From Paludibacter sp. (lineage in GTDB: Bacteria > Bacteroidota > Bacteroidia > Bacteroidales > Paludibacteraceae), in assembly GCA_031284665.1 (NCBI GenBank), contig JAITXR010000367.1, positions 1-5,269 on the forward strand: DNA of 5,269 bases, written 5' to 3'. The notes beneath the pieces are model-generated. The model was given only the letters and a program-made list of their open reading frames with translations, searched no databases and was not told the DNA's origin. Positions 1 to 5,269 of the stretch are shown here, piece by piece. Position 1 is the stretch's first letter. Each line of letters opens with the position of its first letter. A program made the translations under genes and the position numbers.

Positions 1-2
1 TT

Positions 3-317
3 ACCGGATGCGATAGCGTTGTAACTCTTAATCTTTCGGTAATAACCGACTTGCTCAATCCTGTAACTCGTAATTTAAATATCTATCCTAACCCTGTAAA
101 ACGTGGGGAAAGTGTTCAGATTGATTACGACTTTAGCAACATTGAACGTCAAGGTTTAATTGTCGAAGTATTCAATACACTTGGTCAACGCGTTTATATG
201 GAACGTGCTAATGTTTATCCGCTTACTATCAAACAATTCCCAATGAGTGGAATTTATATGGTACGGATTACCACAGGTAACGATTTGCAATTCTATGGAC
301 GAATAGTTGTAGAATAA
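3..317 (+). CDS. T9SS type A sorting domain-containing secreted protein, C-terminal fragment (5' end outside window)
   Basis: This is the 3' end of a longer gene: the frame is open to the left edge, so 104 codons are visible before the TAA stop. The first visible residues, GCDSVVTLNLSV, match the end of a repeated module frequent in Bacteroidota surface and secreted proteins. They are followed by a roughly 80-residue C-terminal sorting domain: the YPNP motif opens it, then alternating beta strands, an EVFNTLGQRVY strand, the SGIYMVRI strand and a final GRIVVE. In this family the domain directs a protein with a signal peptide across the outer membrane through the type IX secretion system, after which it is usually cleaved. 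The TTG at position 51 is not a credible start, because the upstream codons are in frame and belong to the same protein. The function of the missing N-terminal part cannot be judged. A terminator follows 27 bases after the stop, so this gene ends its transcription unit. Confidence 0.9.
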   Translation, partial: TGCDSVVTLNLSVITDLLNPVTRNLNIYPNPVKRGESVQIDYDFSNIERQGLIVEVFNTLGQRVYMERANVYPLTIKQFPMSGIYMVRITTGNDLQFYGRIVVE

Positions 318-344
318 GCATATAGCGATATTCTCTTAAATTTT

Positions 345-386
345 CGACCTGTTAAGATTTTATAATCTTAACAGGTCGTTTTTTTT
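345..386 (+). terminator. Strong rho-independent terminator after the T9SS-sorted protein gene
   Basis: Positions 345-359 and 364-378 are perfect inverted complements, giving a 15-bp stem with a TTAT loop, followed by eight T's (379-386). It lies 27 bases downstream of the stop codon and fits an intrinsic terminator for the + strand. On the - strand the stem would be followed by a short interrupted T-run only, so termination from that side would be weaker. It separates the upstream gene from the PHP gene. Confidence 0.92.
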
Positions 387-434
387 CTGAACTGATAATT
401 ATATTTTGTCAGAGTAAATTACAAAAAAATTTTA

Positions 435-442
435 TAGTTTTG
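435..442 (+). promoter_or_regulatory. Candidate Bacteroidota -7 promoter element for the PHP gene
   Basis: TAGTTTTG matches the Bacteroidota sigma-ABfr -7 consensus TAnnTTTG exactly and lies 49 bases before the ATG of the PHP gene, after the upstream terminator, which is where a promoter is needed. The nearest TTTG that could serve as the -33 element is at 405-408, leaving a 26-base gap, longer than the usual 19-21. The region is very A/T-rich, so chance matches are likely. It remains the best candidate between 387 and 491. Confidence 0.38.
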
Positions 443-491
443 TAATCAAAATAATTAAACACTAATTCTCTACAAAAAATAATTTTACACA

Positions 492-1652
492 ATGAAAGTA
501 AACGCACATCTTCACACGCCATATTCGTTTTCGGCATTCAAAAATATCGACGAAGCATTGGATAAAGCCCTTAATGAGAACGTTAAAGTGGTGGGTATCA
601 ACGATTTTTATACTACGGCAGGTTATTCGGCTTGGGCTGACGGCTGCACAAAACGAGGTCTGTATCCGCTTTTCGGGATAGAATTTATTTCGCTCAACCG
701 AGCCGACCAGCAGGCAGGCTTGCGAGTAAACGACCCCGGAAACCCCGGTCGCACTTATTTAAGCGGCAAAGCAATGTCGCATCCTTTTACCATTAGCGAG
801 CCTTACACTTCGCTGCTTGCCACTGTGGTTGAGCAAAGTAACGCGCAAGTTGAGGCAATGTTGATAAAATTAAACCAAATTTTAAAAGATAAAAACGCCG
901 GATTTTCGCTCGCGCTGGAGCAAATAAAACAAAAATTCACGATGGGAATGTTGCGCGAAAGGCATTTGGCAAAAGCATTGAGAGTGGCTGCTTACGAAAA
1001 TTTGCAGAATAATGCGGATAGTATTAAAGCGTTTTTCAAAAATATTTTTGATGGTAAAGAACTAAAATCACAGATTGAAGATATTGCAGGCGTTGAAAAT
1101 GAAATCCGTTCAAATTTGCTAAAAGCCGGTGGAGCGGCATTTGTGCCCGAAACTCCCGAAGCATTTTTGCCAATGGAAACTGTGAGAGAAATTATTATTG
1201 CTTGTGGCGGAATCCCTACTTACCCTTTTCTTGCCGATGATGCCAAAGGCGAATACACTGATTTTGAACGCGATTTGGAGCGTGTGGCGCAGCAAATTAC
1301 AGAGCGCGGATTTCATTCTGTGGAATTTATTACTACCCGTAACGATGTGAAATTACTCGAAAAATACGCATCTTTCCTTTACGATTATGGTTTTGTGGTT
1401 ACTTTTGGCAGCGAACACAACACGCCTGCAATGGAGCCAATCGAACTTTTTGCTCGGCACAACACGCCACTTAGCGAAAAACTGTTGGAAATAAACTTTA
1501 AAGGTGCTTGCGTATTGGCGGCACATCAAGACCTTGTCCGTCAAGGGCTTAGCGGATATGTTGACAAAGCAGGAAATGCCGACCGAAACCGCCGTTCTGA
1601 ATTTGAAAAAATGGGAGCGGAATTGCTGGGAAATGTAGAATGTAGAAAGTGA
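492..1652 (+). CDS. PHP-domain (polymerase and histidinol phosphatase-like) protein with variant metal motifs
   Basis: This 386-residue protein has no signal peptide or membrane segment, so it is probably cytoplasmic. It carries a recognisable PHP fold, a TIM-barrel-like metal-dependent phosphoesterase domain. Motif I is HLHTPYS with H6 and H8. Motif II is VVGINDFY, where D38 is followed by F39 instead of the usual His. GIE holds E64. A region of about 150 residues (roughly 75-225), including RERHLAKAL with H158, lies between these and the C-terminal half. There GGIPTYPFLAD has Y244 where many PHP proteins have His, and FGSEHN (306-310) stands in place of the usual GSDxH. Known PHP relatives include histidinol phosphatase, bacterial DNA polymerase subunits and nucleotide phosphatases; no specific substrate can be assigned. 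The ATG at 492 is favoured because PHP motif I begins within six residues of it; the upstream sequence is A-rich with no Shine-Dalgarno, as is usual in Bacteroidota. The final six codons come from a 7-nt repeat. The rhamnosidase gene follows after 160 bases. Confidence 0.8.
   Translation: MKVNAHLHTPYSFSAFKNIDEALDKALNENVKVVGINDFYTTAGYSAWADGCTKRGLYPLFGIEFISLNRADQQAGLRVNDPGNPGRTYLSGKAMSHPFTISEPYTSLLATVVEQSNAQVEAMLIKLNQILKDKNAGFSLALEQIKQKFTMGMLRERHLAKALRVAAYENLQNNADSIKAFFKNIFDGKELKSQIEDIAGVENEIRSNLLKAGGAAFVPETPEAFLPMETVREIIIACGGIPTYPFLADDAKGEYTDFERDLERVAQQITERGFHSVEFITTRNDVKLLEKYASFLYDYGFVVTFGSEHNTPAMEPIELFARHNTPLSEKLLEINFKGACVLAAHQDLVRQGLSGYVDKAGNADRNRRSEFEKMGAELLGNVECRK
1632..1645 (+). repeat. 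Tandem 7-nt duplication inside the 3' end of the PHP gene
   Basis: AATGTAG occurs twice back to back (1632-1638 and 1639-1645) and is followed by AAAG and the TGA stop. Together these bases encode the last residues N381 to K386. The duplication has the same period as the arrays that follow in the intergenic gap, which suggests that the repeat region has invaded, or now supplies, the end of the reading frame. Confidence 0.75.
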
Positions 1653-1668
1653 TTAACTTCTTAATATC

Positions 1669-1710
1669 AGAGCAAAGAGCAAAGAACAAAGAATAAAGAA
1701 TAAAGACAAA
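1669..1710 (+). repeat. Degenerate 7-nt tandem array, A/G-rich, six units
   Basis: Six consecutive heptamers can be read without gaps: AGAGCAA twice, AGAACAA once, AGAATAA twice, and AGACAAA once. The consensus is AGARYAA. The array lies 17 bases after the PHP stop codon and contains no start codon or recognisable promoter. It is the first of three adjacent short-period arrays filling the space before the rhamnosidase gene. Confidence 0.85.
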
Positions 1711-1725
1711 ACTACTAATCAGGAA

Positions 1726-1753
1726 ACTATTAACTATTCACTATTAACTATAA
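1726..1753 (+). repeat. Second 7-nt tandem array, ACTATTA type, four units
   Basis: Four gapless heptamers read ACTATTA, ACTATTC, ACTATTA and ACTATAA, with a partial fifth unit ACT at 1754-1756. The period is the same as in the preceding A/G-rich array, but the unit is a different sequence. The array has no G on the + strand. Confidence 0.85.
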
Positions 1754-1760
1754 ACTGCTC

Positions 1761-1805
1761 TCAAACCATTCAAACTGCTCAAACCTCTCAAACTCTTCAA
1801 ACCAT
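1761..1805 (+). repeat. 9-nt tandem array with an invariant TCAAAC core, five units
   Basis: TCAAAC recurs at 1761, 1770, 1779, 1788 and 1797, exactly nine bases apart. The three bases between the cores vary (CAT, TGC, CTC, TCT, CAT), and the first and last units are identical. The array ends eight bases before the ATG of the rhamnosidase gene, so it would form most of the immediate 5' leader of that mRNA. The stretch 1711-1812 has only four G's on the + strand, so the leader should be poorly structured. No TAnnTTTG promoter element and no Shine-Dalgarno sequence is visible in the gap. Confidence 0.85.
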
Positions 1806-1812
1806 ATCTAAC

Positions 1813-4800
1813 ATGAAACACACAATTTCCACTCTCGCAGTTGTATTTGGGTTATTTATTAATTCATTTGCCGCAACATCTATTGTAAATCTTCGTACTG
1901 AGTATCTCGAAACTCCTCTTGGAATTGACGATGCGCAGCCACGCCTTAGTTGGCAAATGACTGCCGACCGCATTGCTGCTGCGCAAACGGCTTACCGTAT
2001 TGTGCTCGCCGATACGGAGGAAAAACTCCGGTCGGGCGATTATTATTACGATTCGGGAAAAATCTTGTCAGATATTTCAGTCGGCATTCGTTATTGCGGC
2101 AAAGTGCTGCGCTCCACTACCCGCTATTTTTGGAAAGTGCAAGTGTGGGACGAAACGGGCGCGGAAACAGAATCAGCACCATCGTGGTTCGAAACCGGAT
2201 TGATGGGTGCAGGATGGAGTCGTGCCGAATGGATTGGCTCTTCGGAACTGCTTTTGTCGAAATATCGCACATTTTTTATTGTTGATTTCGACCTCGAAAT
2301 TCCGCCAGCAAGCCAGCGCGCAGTTTTTGTTTATAGCGCAAAAGATGCGGAAAACTACATCGCAACCGAAATAAATCTCAATGGCGAAAAATCCGCACAA
2401 TTTATCATTCGCCATACTGTGGAAGGTAGAGAATATCAGGATTTTACCGAAGATATTTCGGCAATAATTACCGCTGACAATAAACACAAAACGCATCACA
2501 TAAGATTAAAAGTTACCACTCCGGGGTATCATCTTATGTCGTTTCTTGCTCCTTCGATTGACGGTGTAAGTATCAAAAACACTACACCACCGGCGGCAAA
2601 TTCGCGCAACAATCCAAATCTTTTTACAATAAATCCATATCCCAACGGCGAGCGAGTTCACGATTATGCGCGCCTGCATTCCATTGGTTTTAATCAGCCG
2701 AAAGGGCAAAAAGCAATTTTTAGCAACATAAAAATAACGGAAGATAATTGGGGCACAACACTTTACGTTGACCCAATCGAGCGACACGACATTGCAGGCA
2801 TCGGCAAACTCGATACTTGGCAACCATACGGTTTGACATCTGCGCCGATGCTCCGCAAAACAGTTGAAATTACAAAAGCCATTAAATCAGCACGTTTATA
2901 CGTTACGGCTCGTGGTGCTTACGAATTTTATATCAACGGCAAGCGCGTGGGCAACGATTACCTAAACCCCGGCTGGACTGATTTTCGCTACCGAATAATG
3001 TACAGCAGTTATGATATTTCGTCGCTCGTAACGCAGGGCAAAAACGGATTTGCCGCTATGCTTGGCACAGGTTGGTTTAGCGACCTTAATTTATTTACCT
3101 CAAGTTTTGTTGACGAGTACGGCATCCGACAGTCGTTGTTATCAAAAATTATTATTAATTACAGCGATGGAACATCCGAAATTATTGTTAGCGACCGCTC
3201 GTGGAAATGTTACGATTTTGGTCCCATTACCCGCAACGGACTGCAATTTGGCGAGGATTATGATGCTCGTAAAGAGCAGGATGGATGGACTTCCGGCAGT
3301 TTCGACGATTCGGCGTGGAAACCGGCAGTAATAATGGAACGTCCGGCTGCTAATACGCTTATTCAGGCGCAAGTGGGCATACCTATTCGCAATCATATTA
3401 CCCTGACCGCAATATCTGTTAGCGAGCCTGTAAAAGGCACTTTTGTGTATGATTTGGGGCAAAATATTGTGGGAGTGCCGCGCCTCGAAAATATGAAAGG
3501 GAAAGCGGGGCAAATAATAAATCTGCGTTTTGGCGAAATGATTTATCCTGAAATTATCCCTGTTGAGCCGGTTGCGCCTTACACAATCGAAACTTACAAG
3601 AAACTCAAAGGGCAAGTTTACACCGAAAATTATCGTGGCGCAATTTCGATTGACAATTATATAATGCGCGGAAAAACTGCCGGCGAAACTTATCAGCCGA
3701 TATTTACCTGTCACGGTTTTCGTTATATTTCGGTTACAGGACTTGAAAAAGCACTTCCGATTGAACAGGTAAAAGGTATTGTTTTGGAGTCAATAGGCAA
3801 TGCAACAAGCAATTACGAATGTTCTGACAACAATATTAATCGCTTATTTCAAAATATCCAATGGGGGCAACGCGGTAACTTTTTGGCAGTGCCTACCGAC
3901 TGTCCACAGCGCGACGAACGTGCCGGCTGGACAGGCGATGCACAGGTTTTTGCGCGTACGGCAACTTATTTTAGTCCCGAGATTGACCAATTTTACACTC
4001 GCTGGCTTTACACAATGCGCGACGACCAAAATCGTAACGGCAGTTATTTCAATTACTATCCCACAATGGGACAACCGCCTTATGGTGCGTCAAACGAAGG
4101 GCAGGACGGCTGGATGGGTTGGATGGAGGCGGGAATAATTGTGCCTTGGCAAATTTATCAGCAGTTTGGCGACGATGGAATTTTGACGCAGCATTATGAA
4201 TCGATGAAAAAATATATGAATTACCTCGAATTGCGTGCCGACGACGACAATACTCAATCGGCTGCTGCGTCTATTGGCGACCACCTTGCGCTCGAGCCTA
4301 CAAATGCCGCAATTACCAATACTGCTTATTATGCTTACGATGCTCAAATTATGAAAAATATCGCTAAACGACTTGGTTATCAGCAAGATGAACGGCATTA
4401 CGCTGAACTCTACGATGCCATTAAGAAATCGTTCAACGCAAAATTTGTGGATGCCGACGGCGTAACCATTGCCCCATATATGCCTTCTATGCGGCGCAGA
4501 TTGCCGACAGATGAGGAGCCAAAAGCGGGCGAAATTCGTCCTGTTGACACTCAAACTTCGTATGTGTTGCCCTTGCAGTTCGATTTGTTCGATGCCCGAA
4601 ATAAGCCACTTGCTATTAAACATTTGGTTGATAATATTAAAAAACACAACAACACACTCACTACCGGATTTATTGGTACGCCGTATTTGAATTTAGTACT
4701 TTCGGACAATTTGCAGAACGAAACCGCCTATACTCTTTTTGAGCAAACCGCCTATCCATCGTGGCTTTATCCGGTTATGCAAGGTGCGACCACAATGTGG

Positions 4801-5235
4801 GAACGCTGGAATTCATATACTATCGAAAATGGATTTGGACCGGTAGATATGAACTCGTTCAATCACTATTCGTATGGTGCAATAGGAGAATGGATGTTTT
4901 CACATTCGCTTGGTATTCAGCGTGATGAAAACAATCCGGGATACAAACACATTATTCTTCAACCTAAAATTGCAGGCACATTAAAATTTGCAAACGGATA
5001 TTTTGAAACTCCTTACGGCAAAATTACAAGCGGCTGGGAAAAAACTCGAAACGGATACATTTATCGAGTAAATATTCCTGCTAATACTACTGCCACACTA
5101 TTCCTGTTAGTCTCGGATGTCAAAAAAGTAACAATCACAAAAGGAAAAGAAGGCGCAACAAAACTACAAGTACTCGATGGCAAAGTGAGCAGCGAATTGC
5201 AATCGGGAAATTACGAATTTGAAGTGAAAAAATAG
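1813..5235 (+). CDS. Exported alpha-L-rhamnosidase, glycoside hydrolase family 78
   Basis: The enzyme hydrolyses terminal alpha-L-rhamnose from polysaccharides or glycosides with inversion of configuration. Residues 1-20 form a signal peptide (hydrophobic core, probable cleavage after SFA) without a lipobox Cys. There is no T9SS C-terminal domain, so a periplasmic location is likely. Domain order: an Ig/FnIII-like module (about 24-130, NLRTEYLETPLGID), an inserted beta-rich domain (about 142-345), a Bac_rhamnosid_N-type beta-sandwich (about 350-520, FYINGKRVG and LNPGWTD), a concanavalin-like domain (about 535-640, FVYDLGQNIVG), the (alpha/alpha)6 catalytic barrel (about 660-1030), and a C-terminal beta-sandwich. 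In DCPQRDERAGWTGD, D696, E702 (predicted general acid) and D709 are kept; E997 in TTMWERWNS is the predicted general base, and H1018 follows in FNHYSYG. At 1140 residues it is at the long end for GH78, owing to the insert. Two usually conserved spots vary: E772 in GWMEAG and H824 in GDHLALE. The ATG at 1813 is fixed by the signal peptide. A shared transcript with the PHP gene is possible. Confidence 0.96.
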   Translation: MKHTISTLAVVFGLFINSFAATSIVNLRTEYLETPLGIDDAQPRLSWQMTADRIAAAQTAYRIVLADTEEKLRSGDYYYDSGKILSDISVGIRYCGKVLRSTTRYFWKVQVWDETGAETESAPSWFETGLMGAGWSRAEWIGSSELLLSKYRTFFIVDFDLEIPPASQRAVFVYSAKDAENYIATEINLNGEKSAQFIIRHTVEGREYQDFTEDISAIITADNKHKTHHIRLKVTTPGYHLMSFLAPSIDGVSIKNTTPPAANSRNNPNLFTINPYPNGERVHDYARLHSIGFNQPKGQKAIFSNIKITEDNWGTTLYVDPIERHDIAGIGKLDTWQPYGLTSAPMLRKTVEITKAIKSARLYVTARGAYEFYINGKRVGNDYLNPGWTDFRYRIMYSSYDISSLVTQGKNGFAAMLGTGWFSDLNLFTSSFVDEYGIRQSLLSKIIINYSDGTSEIIVSDRSWKCYDFGPITRNGLQFGEDYDARKEQDGWTSGSFDDSAWKPAVIMERPAANTLIQAQVGIPIRNHITLTAISVSEPVKGTFVYDLGQNIVGVPRLENMKGKAGQIINLRFGEMIYPEIIPVEPVAPYTIETYKKLKGQVYTENYRGAISIDNYIMRGKTAGETYQPIFTCHGFRYISVTGLEKALPIEQVKGIVLESIGNATSNYECSDNNINRLFQNIQWGQRGNFLAVPTDCPQRDERAGWTGDAQVFARTATYFSPEIDQFYTRWLYTMRDDQNRNGSYFNYYPTMGQPPYGASNEGQDGWMGWMEAGIIVPWQIYQQFGDDGILTQHYESMKKYMNYLELRADDDNTQSAAASIGDHLALEPTNAAITNTAYYAYDAQIMKNIAKRLGYQQDERHYAELYDAIKKSFNAKFVDADGVTIAPYMPSMRRRLPTDEEPKAGEIRPVDTQTSYVLPLQFDLFDARNKPLAIKHLVDNIKKHNNTLTTGFIGTPYLNLVLSDNLQNETAYTLFEQTAYPSWLYPVMQGATTMWERWNSYTIENGFGPVDMNSFNHYSYGAIGEWMFSHSLGIQRDENNPGYKHIILQPKIAGTLKFANGYFETPYGKITSGWEKTRNGYIYRVNIPANTTATLFLLVSDVKKVTITKGKEGATKLQVLDGKVSSELQSGNYEFEVKK
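2236..2847 (+). other. Inserted domain within the rhamnosidase (residues about 142-345)
   Basis: In compact GH78 enzymes the WxAxWIG motif (here AEWIG, 138-142) is followed within about 30 residues by the P-x-LRK motif that starts the next beta-sandwich (here PMLRK, 345-349). In this protein about 200 residues separate the two. The segment is rich in alternating hydrophobic strand patterns (FFIVDFDLEI, AVFVYSA, IRLKVTT, AIFSNIKIT), has no catalytic motif, and resembles a concanavalin/LamG-like jelly roll. Similar inserts are, to my recollection, present in a group of Bacteroidota GH78 proteins of about 1100 residues. A carbohydrate-binding role is inference. The boundaries are approximate. 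Confidence 0.6.
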
Positions 5236-5254
5236 CACTTTTTCGCAATATTAC

Positions 5255-5269
5255 AACTCTGTTAGGGTT
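5255..5269 (+). terminator. Possible hairpin start after the rhamnosidase gene, cut by the window end
   Basis: AACTCT (5255-5260) can pair with AGGGTT (5264-5269), with one G-T wobble, around a GTT loop, 19 bases after the stop codon. The same bases also resemble the left arm of the terminator at 345-359 (shared CTGTTA core), so they may be the left arm of a larger hairpin whose right arm and T-run lie beyond the window. Neither reading can be proved from what is visible. Confidence 0.25.

Noticed and set aside
51..317. A separate small gene starting at TTG 51
   Set aside because: The same frame is open to the left edge and encodes GCDSVVTLNLSV just upstream, typical of a long secreted protein; there is no reason to start at TTG.
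730..752. GC-rich partial dyad inside the PHP gene
   Set aside because: Only five outer base pairs are continuous, and the sequence encodes a Gly/Pro-rich turn (DPGNPGR), which explains the repeated CCCGG pattern.
1653..1812. CRISPR-like array or small RNA gene in the repeat-filled gap
   Set aside because: The units are only 7 or 9 nt with no spacers of constant length, no palindromic repeat, and no terminator after the tract before the next start codon.
1950..2285. Overlapping + strand open frames in the 5' part of the rhamnosidase gene
   Set aside because: The translations are Cys/Arg-rich and low in secondary-structure pattern, typical of out-of-frame reading, and the true frame is continuous with a signal peptide and GH78 modules.
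3142..3714. Long open frame on the - strand (190 codons) inside the rhamnosidase gene
   Set aside because: It lies wholly antisense to a gene with clear GH78 motifs, its translation shows no recognisable domain, and it has no promoter or independent context.
4090..4647. Second long - strand open frame (185 codons) inside the rhamnosidase gene
   Set aside because: It is antisense to the catalytic barrel with no domain-like composition; best explained as a by-product of codon usage in the real gene.

Overview
The window looks like a moderately AT-rich chromosome segment from the phylum Bacteroidota, probably Bacteroidales-like. The evidence is the type IX secretion (T9SS) type A C-terminal sorting domain at the left edge, a TAnnTTTG-type -7 element, A-rich translation starts without Shine-Dalgarno sites, and a large periplasmic-type GH78 alpha-L-rhamnosidase of the architecture common in that phylum. 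The assignment rests on these features and not on a database search. All three genes lie on the + strand.

Region by region: (1) Positions 1-317 hold the 3' end of a gene for a secreted multidomain protein. A GCDSVVTLNLSV module end is followed by a T9SS type A sorting domain. (2) Positions 318-491 are intergenic: a strong intrinsic terminator with a perfect 15-bp stem and eight T's, then an A/T-rich stretch with a candidate -7 promoter element. (3) Positions 492-1652 encode a 386-residue cytoplasmic PHP-domain protein whose metal-binding motifs depart from the canonical PHP set. (4) Positions 1653-1812 contain no gene. They are packed with three different short tandem arrays (two of 7-nt period, one of 9-nt period), and a fourth 7-nt duplication forms the last codons of the PHP gene. 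(5) Positions 1813-5235 encode a 1140-residue exported alpha-L-rhamnosidase with intact catalytic motifs and an extra beta-rich domain of about 200 residues inserted near the N-terminus. (6) The last 34 bases hold only a possible hairpin, cut by the window end.

How the genes work together: the terminator separates the secreted-protein gene from what follows. The PHP gene and the rhamnosidase gene are co-directional with no terminator between them, so they may share transcription, but the 160-nt repeat-filled gap makes tight translational coupling unlikely. The rhamnosidase would release L-rhamnose from plant or microbial polysaccharides or glycosides in the periplasm. A role for the PHP protein in that process is not shown by the sequence. 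The points most worth a second look are the clustered micro-repeats with repeat-derived codons, the variant PHP active site, and the inserted domain of the rhamnosidase. I see no clear sign of a wholly new system, RNA gene, CRISPR array or transposon.
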